Below, piece by piece: positions 55,696-64,000 of a stretch of DNA of 64,000 nt (positions are counted from its first letter, which is position 1; each line of letters opens with the position of its first letter). Both the position numbers and the translations under genes were made by a program. The stretch covers positions 1 to 64,000 of the forward strand of contig NZ_JARRSA010000009.1 in the NCBI RefSeq assembly GCF_029624655.1, given 5' to 3'. The notes beneath the pieces are model-generated. The model had not been told where the DNA came from and made no database searches. It saw only the letters and a program-made list of their open reading frames with translations. Origin of the DNA: Roseicyclus salinarum. Lineage in GTDB: Bacteria > Pseudomonadota > Alphaproteobacteria > Rhodobacterales > Rhodobacteraceae.

Positions 55696-55772
55696 TGGTC
55701 GGGGCGGCGAGATTCGAACTCACGACCTTCTGTACCCAAAACAGACGCGCTACCAAGCTGCGCCACGCCCCG
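55696..55772 (-). tRNA. tRNA-Pro (anticodon UGG)
   Basis: A 77-base cloverleaf on the minus strand. The acceptor stem CGGGGCG pairs with CGCCCCG, followed by A and an encoded CCA. The anticodon stem TCTGT/ACAGA encloses the loop TTTGGGT, giving anticodon UGG. The T arm is GTGAG-TTCGAAT-CTCGC. The D arm contains AGCTTGGTAGCGC. Confidence 0.96.
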
Positions 55773-55841
55773 ACGCGCCCTGTTACCTCGCGCGCGAGGC
55801 TGCGCGCAAGGGGCTGCCTTGCGCCCACGCGCGTGGGCCGG

Positions 55842-56360
55842 TCACTCGGCGCAGGGCCAGGCGGCGATCTCCTGGTTCAGGGCGGGATGGCGCAGCTCGG
55901 TGCCGGGCCCCATGCCGAAGGCTTCGGCAAGGCCCGCGTTCACCTCGAGCACGTATTGCGCCGGCGCGTCGCTCGGCAGGCTGGTCTCGTCGAATGGCAC
56001 CGCGTCCGCCTGCACGCTGACCCACGCGCCGCTGGCGTCGAAGTAGATGATGTCGAGCGGGATGTAGGTGTTGCGCATCCAGAACGTGCGCACCCGCTCC
56101 TCGGGAAAGACGAACAGCATCCCCGACGACTGAGGCATCTCCTCCACGAACATCAGGCCGCGCGCGCGCGTCTCGGGCGTGTCGGCGATGTCCACGCGGA
56201 ACCGCGCGGTGCCCCAGTCGCCCCGCAGCTCGACGCGGCCCTCCGAGCAGGCCGCGACAGCCGCCCCCGCCGAGAGCGCGGCAGCCCCGGCGACGGACGC
56301 CGCAAGCGCGAGGCGAGCGATGATCGACGGGCCCGAAGCCCCTACTGGACGTAATCCCAA
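55842..56360 (-). CDS. DUF192 exported protein
   Basis: A 172-residue protein starting at TTG 56360; GAGGTG lies 6-7 bases upstream and no ATG precedes the signal peptide. A hydrophobic stretch ([20 protein letters not shown]) gives a signal sequence. The DUF192 core follows: ADTPETRARGLMFVEEMP, FVFPEERVRTFWMRNTYIPLDIIYFD and YVLEVNAGLAEAFG. Function is unknown. It overlaps the cold-shock gene by 19 bases, a pairing I recall from other Rhodobacteraceae. Confidence 0.88.
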   Translation of the reverse strand: MGLRPVGASGPSIIARLALAASVAGAAALSAGAAVAACSEGRVELRGDWGTARFRVDIADTPETRARGLMFVEEMPQSSGMLFVFPEERVRTFWMRNTYIPLDIIYFDASGAWVSVQADAVPFDETSLPSDAPAQYVLEVNAGLAEAFGMGPGTELRHPALNQEIAAWPCAE

Positions 56361-56860
56361 CTGCGCACCTCGGCGGCAAGCTTTCCCCTCGGTCCGTCCA
56401 CCACCTTCATGGCGACCGCCTCGCCCGCCTGCAGATCGGACAGACCGAACCGGCGCAGCACCTCGACATGAACGAACACGTCCTCAGCATGGCCGAAAAC
56501 GTTCGCGAACCCAAAGCCTTTCGCCTTGTCGAACCATTTGACGCGGGCGGCGAGAAACGGGGCGTCCGGCGGCGCATCGGGGATGACGACGCTGGCCGAG
56601 CGTTCGGTCATCACCTCGGGGTCGGGCGGAACGATCTCGACGACCTCGCTCGCCTGCAGCCCACGCGGCGTCTCGTGGACGAGGACCGTGATGCCCGAAC
56701 CCTCGGCGACCGAACCCTGGCCATAGTTCCTCAGCACGTTCGCATGGAGAAGGATATCGGGTCCGCCATCGTCGGCGACGATGAAGCCGAACCCCTTCCC
56801 AGCATCAAACCACTTCACGCGGCCGCGCACGACCTGCTCTGAAGCCTCATTCTCGGCCAT
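56342..56860 (-). CDS. Tandem cold-shock-domain protein
   Basis: A 172-residue protein with two CspA-type domains. The first (about 10-75) has GRVKWFDAGKGFGFIVAD (RNP-1 KGFGFI) and ILLHANVLRNYG (RNP-2-like). The second (about 100-170) has ARVKWFDKAKGFGFANVFG and VFVHVEVLRRFG. They are joined by an acidic, Pro-rich linker. Such proteins bind single-stranded RNA or DNA as chaperones, and the double form is typical of alphaproteobacteria. The 169 bases upstream hold AT-rich sequence (AACAACATTATTTTC), a likely promoter or leader. Confidence 0.93.
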   Translation of the reverse strand: MAENEASEQVVRGRVKWFDAGKGFGFIVADDGGPDILLHANVLRNYGQGSVAEGSGITVLVHETPRGLQASEVVEIVPPDPEVMTERSASVVIPDAPPDAPFLAARVKWFDKAKGFGFANVFGHAEDVFVHVEVLRRFGLSDLQAGEAVAMKVVDGPRGKLAAEVRSWDYVQ

Positions 56861-56975
56861 TCCGCCTAAGTCCCAATCTTGTGGCCGCGAGGCCCCTGCA
56901 TGTCCCGACGCAACATATCGCAGGGTCAACTAACTCTCGGCAACACGAAAATAATGTTGTTTTCCATTGATCTGG

Positions 56976-56994
56976 AAAATTCGCGCTTCGCGAA
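56976..56994 (-). terminator. Short hairpin terminator after pdxH
   Basis: On the minus strand TTCGCG-AAG-CGCGAA forms a 6-bp stem directly followed by TTTTCC, 36 bases past the pdxH stop. The stem is short and the T-run only four, so strength is uncertain. Confidence 0.5.
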
Positions 56995-57029
56995 TGGGTG
57001 CGATATGGGCCCCTGGGCGAGAAATCGAG

Positions 57030-57650
57030 CTACGGATTCAGCCGCGTGACGGACCATTCCGGGGCGCCCTCGGCGCGCACCCAACGGAAGCGGTCATGGA
57101 GCCGGAAGGCGCCGTCGGCCCAGAATTCGATCTCCACCGGCCGGATGCGGAACCCGCCCCAATGCGGCGGCCGCGGCGGCGCGGGCCCCTTCTCGGCGGT
57201 GACGCGCGCGACGTCGGCCATCAGCGCGGCGCGGCTCTGAAGCGGGCGCGACTGCTTCGAGGCCCAGGCGCCCAGCCGGCTCTTGAGCGAGCGGCTCGCG
57301 AAATAGGCGTCCGCCGCGGGTCCGTCCTCGCGTTCGACCGGGCCGCGCACGCGGATCTGCCGCCGCAGGCTCTTCCAGTGCATGGTAAAGGCCGCCCGCG
57401 GCGTCGCGGCAAGCTCCTGCCCCTTGGCGCTTTCGTAATTCGTGTAGAAGACGAAGGCGCCCTGCCCCCGCCCCTCTGCCTCGATCTCCTTAAGAAGGAC
57501 CATGCGCACGTTGGGCATCCCCGCCGGGTCCACGGTGGCGAGCGCAATGGCGTTGGGGTCCTCGGGCTCGGTCCTGCCGGCTTCCGCAAGCCACGCCTTC
57601 GCGATCTCGAACGGGTCGTCTCCCGCGAAAATTCCGGTCCGGTCGCTCAT
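57030..57650 (-). CDS. pdxH: Pyridoxamine 5'-phosphate oxidase
   Basis: A 206-residue FMN enzyme. Motifs are [58 protein letters not shown] and the C-terminal [17 protein letters not shown], then RLNP. It oxidises pyridoxamine or pyridoxine 5'-phosphate to pyridoxal 5'-phosphate. It is divergent from fabI, with 145 bases between the starts. Confidence 0.97.
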   Translation of the reverse strand: MSDRTGIFAGDDPFEIAKAWLAEAGRTEPEDPNAIALATVDPAGMPNVRMVLLKEIEAEGRGQGAFVFYTNYESAKGQELAATPRAAFTMHWKSLRRQIRVRGPVEREDGPAADAYFASRSLKSRLGAWASKQSRPLQSRAALMADVARVTAEKGPAPPRPPHWGGFRIRPVEIEFWADGAFRLHDRFRWVRAEGAPEWSVTRLNP

Positions 57651-57795
57651 CGTGTTCTCCTGCGCAGAAGGCCTGCACCATATCGGCAACCCAAGCCGCC
57701 GCAAGCCCCGCCTCGGGCCGCGCGCAATCTTGCGGCTCACGGGTCGATGGCCTACAGGGGTTGCACCTGCGAGTTGGAAAAAAGCGGAGACGGCC

Positions 57796-58608
57796 ATGGG
57801 CTTGATGACAGGCAAACGCGGACTGATCATGGGTCTGGCCAACGACAAGTCCATCGCCTGGGGCATCGCGCGCACCGTCGCGGCCGAGGGCGCGGAACTG
57901 GCCTTCTCCTATCAGGGCGAGCAGCTTCTCAAGCGGGTCGGACCGCTGGCCGAGTCGCTCGGCTCGGACATCGTCCTGCCCTGCGACGTGGGCGACGAGG
58001 ACAGCCTCGATGCGCTCTTCGCCGCGCTCGCCGAGCGTTGGGACAGCATCGATTTCGTGGTCCACGCCATCGGCTTCTCCGACAAGAACGAGCTGCGCGG
58101 CCGCTACGTCGAGACGAGCCCCGCGAACTTCGCGCAGACGATGCACATCTCGGTCTATTCCTTCACCGCCGTGTGCCAGCGCGCCGAGAAGATGATGCCG
58201 AACGGCGGCTCGCTTCTGACGCTGACGTATTTCGGCGCCGAGAAGGTCATGCCGCATTACAACGTCATGGGTGTGGCCAAGGCCGCGCTCGAGGCGTCGG
58301 TGATGTATCTCGCCGAGGATCTCGGCCGCGACGGCATCCGCGTGAACGCGATCAGCGCGGGTACGATCAAGACGCTTGCGGCCTCCGGGATCGGCGACTT
58401 CCGCTACATCCTGAAATGGAACGAGAACAACGCGCCCCTGCGCCGGACGGTCACTCAGGAGGAGGTCGGCAAGTCCGCGCTCTATCTCCTGTCGGACCTC
58501 TCCAGCGCGGTGACGGGCGAGGTCCACCACGTCGATTCGGGCTACAACGTCATCGGGATGAAGAACCCCGAGGCGCCCGACATGACGCTCGAACGCAAGG
58601 GGGAGTGA
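57796..58608 (+). CDS. fabI: Enoyl-ACP reductase (NADH), FabI
   Basis: A 270-residue short-chain reductase. The FabI fingerprint is [13 protein letters not shown], then [14 protein letters not shown]. Catalytic Tyr145 and Tyr155-x6-Lys162 ([14 protein letters not shown]) fit FabI spacing exactly. [15 protein letters not shown] is the substrate loop. It reduces the last double bond in fatty acid elongation and is the triclosan target in other bacteria. The ATG at 57796 has GGAGA upstream. gpt follows 4 bases later. Confidence 0.97.
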   Translation: MGLMTGKRGLIMGLANDKSIAWGIARTVAAEGAELAFSYQGEQLLKRVGPLAESLGSDIVLPCDVGDEDSLDALFAALAERWDSIDFVVHAIGFSDKNELRGRYVETSPANFAQTMHISVYSFTAVCQRAEKMMPNGGSLLTLTYFGAEKVMPHYNVMGVAKAALEASVMYLAEDLGRDGIRVNAISAGTIKTLAASGIGDFRYILKWNENNAPLRRTVTQEEVGKSALYLLSDLSSAVTGEVHHVDSGYNVIGMKNPEAPDMTLERKGE

Positions 58609-58612
58609 GGCG

Positions 58613-59119
58613 ATGATCAATCCGCTTCCGCACGAGAAGGGCTTTCACGTCTCGTGGGACCAGATTCACCGCGACGCGCGCGCTCTGGCCTGGCGGCTGG
58701 ACAAGCGCGGCCCGGGCGAGGACGGAGCGTGGCGCGCGGTCGTGGCGATCACCCGCGGCGGCATGGCGCCCGCCATGATCGTGGCGCGCGAGCTCGACAT
58801 CCGCATGGTCGATACGATCAGCGTGAAAAGCTACAATCACCAGAACCAGACCGCGCCCGTCGTGCTGAACCGGCCCGACGATGCGATGATGGGCGACGGC
58901 GACGGCGTTCTGGTCGTCGACGACCTCGTGGACACGGGCAAGACGCTCGAGGTGGTGCGCGCTCTCTATCCGAGGGCCCATTTCGCCACCGTCTACGCCA
59001 AGCCCAAGGGCGAGCCGATGGTCGACACCTTCATCACGGGCGTGAGCCAGGACACCTGGATCTTCTTTCCGTGGGACATGGCGCTGCAATACGTCGAGCC
59101 CTACCGCGGCGCGGACTGA
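58613..59119 (+). CDS. gpt: Xanthine-guanine phosphoribosyltransferase
   Basis: A 168-residue type I phosphoribosyltransferase. The PRPP-binding motif [13 protein letters not shown] is clear. [19 protein letters not shown] and [20 protein letters not shown] match Gpt. It salvages guanine and xanthine. Its TGA stop lies directly against the TCA (minus-strand stop) of aroB, giving TGATCA with no base between. Confidence 0.94.
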   Translation: MINPLPHEKGFHVSWDQIHRDARALAWRLDKRGPGEDGAWRAVVAITRGGMAPAMIVARELDIRMVDTISVKSYNHQNQTAPVVLNRPDDAMMGDGDGVLVVDDLVDTGKTLEVVRALYPRAHFATVYAKPKGEPMVDTFITGVSQDTWIFFPWDMALQYVEPYRGAD

Positions 59120-60250
59120 TCAGCGCGCGGCGAGCGCCTCGGCCAGGACGTCGCGCACGGCTTCGGGCGGCACGTCGCCGCTGACGAAGGCCTCGCCGAT
59201 GCCGCGCGCGAGGATGAAACGCAGCTTGCCGTCCATCACCTTCTTGTCCTGAGCCATCAGGTCCAGCAGACCGTCCGCATCGGGCAGGTCGCCGGGGATG
59301 TCGGCAAGGTCGCGCTTCATGCCCATCTCGGCGAGGTGCGCGCGCACGCGGCTGGGGTCCTCCTGGCTGCACAGGCCAAGTCTTGCGGACAGCCCGAAAG
59401 CGAGCGCGCAGCCGATCGCCACGCCTTCGCCATGCAGCAGCCTGTCCGAATAGCCCGTCGCGGCCTCCAGCGCGTGGCCGAACGTGTGCCCGAGGTTCAG
59501 AAGCGCGCGGTCGCCCTGCTCGGTCTCGTCGCGCACCACGATGTCGGCCTTCATCGCGACCGAGCGCCGGATGGCCTCGGCGCGCAAGCCGGCGTCGCCG
59601 GCGGCAAGAGCGGGCCCGTTGCGTTCGAGCCACGCGAAGAAGCCCGCGTCGCCCAGAAGGCCGTACTTCGCGACCTCGCCGTATCCCGCAAGGAAATCGC
59701 GGGGCGCGAGCGTGCCGAGGACGTCGATGTCTGCCAGCACGCGCGACGGCTGGTGGAACGCCCCCACGAGGTTCTTGCCGTGGACCGTGTTGATCCCGGT
59801 CTTGCCGCCGACGGAGGAATCCACCTGCGCCAGAAGCGTCGTGGGCACCTGCACGAAGCGCACGCCGCGGCGCAGGATCGCGGCCGCGAAGCCCACGAGG
59901 TCGCCGATCACGCCGCCGCCGAACGCGATGACGACATCGCGCCGTTCGACCTTCTCCGACAGCAGCCACTCGACCGTGCGCGTGAGGTGCGGCCAGCTCT
60001 TGGTGGCCTCTCCGGGCGGCAGGCTCAGGGCCTCGCTGCCGATGCCGCCGGCCTCGAGCCCCGCCTGAAGCGCGCCGAGGTGATGCGCCGCGACCGTGCT
60101 TTCGGTGACGATCCAGGTCCGACCGCGCGGCAGCAGGTCCGCGATCTCGGCGCCCGCGCGCGCCAGCAAGCCCGGCGCGATACGCACGTCATAGGCGCGC
60201 GTCCCAAGCGGAACGTGAACATCGTGCGACAAACTACTGATATCATTCAT
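59120..60250 (-). CDS. aroB: 3-Dehydroquinate synthase
   Basis: A 376-residue NAD-dependent enzyme. RRDVVIAFGGGVIGDLVGFAA, VQVPTTLLAQVDSSVGGKTGIN, DFLAGYGEVAKYGLL, LNLGHTFGHALEAATGYS and LLHGEGVAIGCALA are AroB signatures. It makes the first ring compound of the shikimate pathway. The ATG at 60250 overlaps the aroK stop by 8 bases (ATGAATGA). Confidence 0.97.
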   Translation of the reverse strand: MNDISSLSHDVHVPLGTRAYDVRIAPGLLARAGAEIADLLPRGRTWIVTESTVAAHHLGALQAGLEAGGIGSEALSLPPGEATKSWPHLTRTVEWLLSEKVERRDVVIAFGGGVIGDLVGFAAAILRRGVRFVQVPTTLLAQVDSSVGGKTGINTVHGKNLVGAFHQPSRVLADIDVLGTLAPRDFLAGYGEVAKYGLLGDAGFFAWLERNGPALAAGDAGLRAEAIRRSVAMKADIVVRDETEQGDRALLNLGHTFGHALEAATGYSDRLLHGEGVAIGCALAFGLSARLGLCSQEDPSRVRAHLAEMGMKRDLADIPGDLPDADGLLDLMAQDKKVMDGKLRFILARGIGEAFVSGDVPPEAVRDVLAEALAAR

Positions 60251-60848
60251 TCGATCGAAGCTCCTCGACCGCGCCCGCCTCGACGAGGCGGCGCAGAACA
60301 TGACCCGCGGTCTCGGTGATGGACCATTCCGGCTGCACATGCACCTTCAGCGGCGCGAGCCTGTAGACGGGGCTGCGCGCCTCAAGGATCTCCGACAGGC
60401 TGCGCCTGGGGTTGTCCGTGCGCAGGAGGGGCCGCGTCGTCTTGTGGCGGACGCGGCTCCACAACAGCTCGAGGTCCGCCTCGAGCCAGAGCACCGCCGC
60501 CTTCGCCGTCATCAGCTGGCGGTTACGCTCCGACATCCACGCCCCGCCCCCCGTCGAAAGCACGCAAGGCGCGTCCTCCAGCAGGCGGGCGATCACCTGC
60601 GTCTCCTTCTCGCGGAAGAATGCCTCGCCGTAGCGCTCGAAGATCTCGGCGATCGATAGCCGGGCGCGGTCCACGATCTCGGCATCCGAGTCGCGCATCG
60701 GCACGCCGAGCCGCGTGGCCAGAGCCCGGCCCACGGCCGTCTTCCCGGCGCCCATCATTCCGATGAGAACCACGGTCTTCCGCAAGCGGACGTCGACCTC
60801 TGGCGCGCTTTCGCCCATGTCAGAAAAATTCTTTTCCCCGGCTGGCAT
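60243..60848 (-). CDS. aroK: Shikimate kinase
   Basis: About 201 residues from ATG 60848 (a second ATG at 60818 is possible). The P-loop GMMGAGKT is at residues 30-37, then DSDAEIVDRARLSIAEIF, STGGGAW and RPLLRTDNPR. It phosphorylates shikimate. A TATAAG at 60871-60866 could be the -10 of its promoter. If so, the leader for the first ATG would be only about 11 bases. aroK-aroB is a standard pair. Confidence 0.95.
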   Translation of the reverse strand: MPAGEKNFSDMGESAPEVDVRLRKTVVLIGMMGAGKTAVGRALATRLGVPMRDSDAEIVDRARLSIAEIFERYGEAFFREKETQVIARLLEDAPCVLSTGGGAWMSERNRQLMTAKAAVLWLEADLELLWSRVRHKTTRPLLRTDNPRRSLSEILEARSPVYRLAPLKVHVQPEWSITETAGHVLRRLVEAGAVEELRSNE

Positions 60849-61026
60849 TATTCCACCCGAGATGGCTTATATTGAAAAGCGTGGCGCGGCAAACGCGGCG
60901 GTTGACCTGTGCGGCGCGCAGGGGCCTCGGCGGCGCAGCCACGGAAACCGGACCGGGACACGCCCGGCCAGAGCAGTGCAGAACGGCCCGCACCGACACG
61001 CCGGGCCGCATGAACGGACCGATCTC

Positions 61027-61161
61027 ATGGGGCGTCTGATCCGCTTTCTCCTGATCCTGATCCTGCTGGCGGCGATCGGCATCGTGGCGTTTTCCTATTC
61101 GGGCTTCATGCAGCCCGACCGGCAGTCCGTGACCGAGCCCGTGGACCTTGGCGGTGACTAG
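61027..61161 (+). CDS. Small 44-residue membrane protein upstream of the secreted protein
   Basis: A 44-residue protein: a basic start (MGRLIRF), one hydrophobic span (about 7-25, LLILILLAAIGIVAF), then an acidic tail ending VTEPVDLGGD. It is divergent from aroK, with 178 bases between. Its TAG stop overlaps the GTG start of the next gene (GTGACTAG). I recall comparable short proteins ahead of this locus in related genomes. Function unknown. Confidence 0.6.
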   Translation: MGRLIRFLLILILLAAIGIVAFSYSGFMQPDRQSVTEPVDLGGD

Positions 61162-62710
61162 ACGCATCGCGCGGGCCGCCTCGCTCGCCGTCCTCTTGGG
61201 AATGTCGGGCGCGGGCGCGCAGGCGCAGGACGGCGTCGAGGAGATCCTGCCCCCCACGTTCCAGAACCTGCCCGAAACGCTCGAGCCCCCGTGGCTGTCC
61301 GACACGGTGACACGGCCTCACGCCAACGTGGCCACGTCCGTGGAGCGAGCCGAGATCACGGTGCTTCCGCTCGACGCCGTGGAACTGGACGCGGTGGGGC
61401 TTCTTCCGCGCTCCATCACGGGCCTGCCCAGCGACCTCTGGGGGGACTCCGACACCGCGACGCTGGTGCGCCTGTTCCGCGCGCAGCCGAGCGGCGGGCT
61501 TCCTGCGGTGCTGTCCTTCACGCAGACGCTCGCGCTGGCGGAACTGGCGCCGCCGGCGGCCACGGGCGATGCACGGGGCGAGCTGTTCCTCGCCCGCCTC
61601 GACATGCTTCTGGCGCGCGGCGCGCTCGATCCCGCGCTTGCCCTGATGGAGCGCGCGGGCCCCACCGAGCCGCAGGTCTTCCGCCGCTTCTTCGACGTGA
61701 GCCTGCTGACCGGCCAGGGCGACCGCGCCTGCGCGGCGATGGAGGCCAATCCCGACATCGCCCCCACCTTCCCCGCGCGCATCTTCTGTCTCGCGCGGAC
61801 CGGCGACTGGTCGGCGGCGGCACTGTCGCTGGGCACCGGTGAGGCGCTTGGCCGGATCACGCCCGAGGAGGGCAACCTGATCGCCCGGTTCCTCGACCCC
61901 GAACTGTTCCAGGGCGAGCCGCGCCTGCCGCCCGATCCCAACCTGACGCCGCTCGCCTTCCAGATGCGCATGGCCGTGGCCGAACGTCCCGACCTCACGG
62001 GCGCGCCGCTCGCCTTCGTTCATGCCGACCTTTCGCTGCTGGCGGGCTGGCGCGCGCAGCTCGACGCCGCCGAGCGGCTGACCCGCTCGGGCGCGATCGA
62101 GCCGCAGCAATGGTTCGCCATCTACACCGCGCGCGTGCCCTCGGCCTCGGGCGGCGTGTGGGACCGCGTCGCGGCGGTCCAGGCGCTGGACGCGGCCCTT
62201 CTGGCCGGCGACGCGCGCGAGGTGGACGCGCGTCTCGCGCCCGCCTTCGCCCACATGCGCGACGCGGGGCTGTCGGTCGCCTTCGCCACCATCTTCGCCG
62301 AGCGCCTGCAGCGCGTCGCGCTCGGCGGCGAGGCGGCGCGTCTGGCCCGGCGCATCGGGCTTCTGTCGCCGATCTACGAGCGCGTGGCGCAAGCCGCCAC
62401 GCCGGGTGACGCGGCCGAGGCCTTCGCCTTCGATGTCGCGCGCGGCCGGCCCGCCGCCCCCGCGCCCTCCGACGACCCGATGGCCGTCGCCGTCGCGAAC
62501 GCGTTCTCCGACCCGCTTCCGGCGCATCGCTACACATGGTTCGTCGAGAACGACCGCATGGGCGAGGCGTTCCTGCGCGCAGCCCTCGTCCTCGGCAACC
62601 GCGAGTCCGACTACGCCGACATCTCCGACGCCCTCGCGCTGTTCCGCGGCGTGGGCCTCGAGGACCTCGCCCGCCGCGCAAGCCTGCAGCTCCTTCTCGC
62701 GGAGGGCTGA
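61154..62710 (+). CDS. Conserved secreted protein of unknown function (Rhodobacteraceae type)
   Basis: About 518 residues from GTG 61154 (TTG 61148 also fits). Signal peptide VTRRIARAASLAVLLGMSGA, cut near AQAQ. The mature protein is mostly Ala/Leu-rich helices with pairs of short repeats, a layout like tetratricopeptide or Sel1-type solenoids, but no clear consensus repeats are counted by eye. No catalytic motif is seen. xerD follows 2 bases later, so the two are co-transcribed. Confidence 0.7.
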   Translation: MTRRIARAASLAVLLGMSGAGAQAQDGVEEILPPTFQNLPETLEPPWLSDTVTRPHANVATSVERAEITVLPLDAVELDAVGLLPRSITGLPSDLWGDSDTATLVRLFRAQPSGGLPAVLSFTQTLALAELAPPAATGDARGELFLARLDMLLARGALDPALALMERAGPTEPQVFRRFFDVSLLTGQGDRACAAMEANPDIAPTFPARIFCLARTGDWSAAALSLGTGEALGRITPEEGNLIARFLDPELFQGEPRLPPDPNLTPLAFQMRMAVAERPDLTGAPLAFVHADLSLLAGWRAQLDAAERLTRSGAIEPQQWFAIYTARVPSASGGVWDRVAAVQALDAALLAGDAREVDARLAPAFAHMRDAGLSVAFATIFAERLQRVALGGEAARLARRIGLLSPIYERVAQAATPGDAAEAFAFDVARGRPAAPAPSDDPMAVAVANAFSDPLPAHRYTWFVENDRMGEAFLRAALVLGNRESDYADISDALALFRGVGLEDLARRASLQLLLAEG

Positions 62711-62712
62711 GG

Positions 62713-63657
62713 ATGGCGCCCCGCGACGATACCGACTGGATCGCGGCCTTCCTCGACGCCCACGCCGCCGAGCAGGGCGCCGCGCGCAACACGCTGCTCG
62801 CCTATGGGCGCGACCTGAAGGACGCGATGGGCTGGCTCGCGCGGCGCGGCGCGTCCTTCGCCACCGCCGGGCGCGCGGCGCTCGAGGATTACGTGACCGC
62901 CCTGGAGGCCGAGGGGCTTTCGGCCGCGACGCGTGCGCGCAGGCTGTCCTCGCTGCGGCAGCTCTACCGCTTCGCGCATGACGAGGGGTGGCGCGCGGAC
63001 AATCCCTGCCTGCAGATCAGGGGGCCCGCGAAGGCGCGCACCCTGCCCTCCGTCCTTGGCGTGGACGAGGTCGACCGCCTGCTCGAGGCCGCTCGGCGCA
63101 GCGGCCGGGGCGAGGCCGAGCGCCTGCGCAACGCCTGCCTCTTCGAGGTTCTCTACGCGACGGGGCTCAGGGTCAGCGAACTCGTGGCGCTTCCGGCCGC
63201 GGCCCTTCGCGGTGATCCGCGGATGCTGCTGGTGCGGGGCAAGGGCGGCAAGGAGCGCATGGTGCCCCTGTCGCCGCCCGCGCGGGACGCCGCGCGCGTA
63301 TGGCTCGAACGGCGCGACGCCGAGGAGGACCTCGCGCGCCGCGAGAAGGGCGCCACCGCCTCGCCGTATCTGTTTCCTTCGCGCGGGCGCGCGGGCCACA
63401 TGACGCGCGTGCGCTTCTTCACGCTCGTCAAGGAGGTTTCGGCCGCCGCCGGCATCGATCCCGCCCGCGTCACGCCGCACACCCTGCGCCACGCCTTCGC
63501 GACGCACCTGCTGCAGAACGGCGCCGACCTGCGCGCGATCCAGACGCTTCTCGGCCATGCCGACATCGCCACGACCGAGATCTACACCCACATCCTCGAC
63601 GCGCGGTTGCGCGACCTCGTTCTGGACAACCACCCCCTCGCGCGCAATCCCGGCTGA
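62713..63657 (+). CDS. xerD: Tyrosine recombinase XerD
   Basis: A 314-residue site-specific recombinase. The catalytic residues are Arg153 (ATGLRVSEL), Lys177/Lys180 (GKGGKERMVPL), His256 and Arg259 (HTLRHAF), His282 (LGHADI) and nucleophile Tyr291 (IYTH). The N-terminal SAM-like domain fits XerD. It resolves chromosome dimers at dif with XerC. The setting is chromosomal housekeeping, not a mobile element. The ATG at 62713 has GGGCTGAGG upstream. Confidence 0.94.
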   Translation: MAPRDDTDWIAAFLDAHAAEQGAARNTLLAYGRDLKDAMGWLARRGASFATAGRAALEDYVTALEAEGLSAATRARRLSSLRQLYRFAHDEGWRADNPCLQIRGPAKARTLPSVLGVDEVDRLLEAARRSGRGEAERLRNACLFEVLYATGLRVSELVALPAAALRGDPRMLLVRGKGGKERMVPLSPPARDAARVWLERRDAEEDLARREKGATASPYLFPSRGRAGHMTRVRFFTLVKEVSAAAGIDPARVTPHTLRHAFATHLLQNGADLRAIQTLLGHADIATTEIYTHILDARLRDLVLDNHPLARNPG

Positions 63658-63718
63658 GCGGCCGCGCGACGCCACGCGGGGCTTGCCCGGCCCTTTTCTC
63701 ACCCCCATAACGCTGCCC

Positions 63719-64000
63719 ATGGAAATCATTCCCGAAACGTCCGGCCTCGTCGCCGGACTATCCGAACCGACGACATGGATCACCGCCGCGGTGATCCTGT
63801 TCCTGCTGCTGTGCTCGGGCTTCTTCTCTGGCTCGGAGACGGCGCTGACCGCGGCCTCTCGCGGCAAGCTGCGCTCCATCGCGGACCGGGCCGAGGCGGG
63901 CTCGAAGGGCGCCGAACGCGCCTTGCGCCTGAAGGAGGACAACGAACGTCTGATCGGCGGCATCCTTCTTGGCAACAACCTCGTCAATATCCTCGCGACC
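63719..64000 (+). CDS. CNNM/CorC (HlyC/CorC family) transporter, N-terminal part
   Basis: The 94 residues present run off the window. A hydrophobic helix (WITAAVILFLLLCSGFFSGSETALTAASR) starts the DUF21/CNNM transmembrane domain. RLKEDNERLIGGILLGNNLVNILAT continues it. Full proteins are about 430 residues with CBS and CorC_HlyC domains and act in magnesium or other cation efflux. ATG 63719 is about 60 bases after xerD on the same strand. Confidence 0.9.
   Translation, partial: MEIIPETSGLVAGLSEPTTWITAAVILFLLLCSGFFSGSETALTAASRGKLRSIADRAEAGSKGAERALRLKEDNERLIGGILLGNNLVNILAT

Noticed and set aside
62713-63657. Tyrosine recombinase as a sign of an integrated element.
   Set aside because: Sequence and setting fit chromosomal XerD; no attachment repeats or phage genes nearby.

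Overview
The window is one piece of a high-GC chromosome from an alphaproteobacterium, most likely a member of the Rhodobacteraceae (roseobacter/Rhodobacter group). This rests on gene content: a DUF4169 plus ribbon-helix-helix pair, a ChpT phosphotransferase with a CtrA-type site nearby, a PAS_5 protein, olsBA ornithine-lipid genes, a class II (B12-dependent) ribonucleotide reductase, a class II DAHP synthase, a tandem cold-shock-domain protein and LpxI-type lipid A synthesis. No prophage, insertion sequence, CRISPR array or rRNA operon is visible. Genes are densely packed. Many same-strand neighbours overlap by ATGA or GTGA, and many convergent pairs end within 0-19 bases of each other.

Layout. 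0-4 kb: DUF4169/RHH pair, a P450 coupled to a membrane-anchored alpha/beta hydrolase, ccdA and tusA. 4-9 kb: a polyamine-type ABC transporter without a binding protein, an IsdG-type heme monooxygenase, a UUCG-loop terminator and rplM-rpsI. 9-16 kb: an AI-2E family exporter, a SLAC1/TehA channel, a thioesterase, an enoyl-CoA hydratase, an M32 carboxypeptidase, ctaA and a TrmJ-type methyltransferase. 16-25 kb: a ThiE-like protein, olsBA, a CtrA box, DUF3553, chpT, a gamma-carbonic anhydrase, gmk, a YicC nuclease, a PAS_5 protein, class II DAHP synthase and a GlxA-type regulator. 25-29 kb: glnE with a small overlapping partner, and a YbaK protein.

29-41 kb is a long minus-strand envelope cluster read pyrH-frr-uppS-cdsA-dxr-rseP-(45-aa membrane protein)-bamA-skp-fabZ-lpxA-lpxI-lpxB. 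It joins ribosome recycling, isoprenoid and phospholipid precursors, outer-membrane protein assembly and lipid A synthesis. 41-51 kb holds miaA, an AraC-type regulator and a peptide-type ABC operon with unusually long permeases, an extra exported four-cysteine protein and a fused double ATPase. 51-56 kb holds nrdJ with a 600-base leader carrying NrdR-like boxes, and tRNA-Pro(UGG). 56-64 kb holds a DUF192 protein, the cold-shock protein, pdxH, fabI, gpt, aroB-aroK, two undescribed membrane/secreted genes, xerD and the start of a CNNM/CorC-type transporter.

Most of the window is housekeeping. The parts most likely to hold something undescribed are the small membrane ORF between rseP and bamA, the modified peptide ABC operon, the P450/hydrolase pair, the aroK-xerD insert genes, and the CtrA and NrdR-like regulatory sites.
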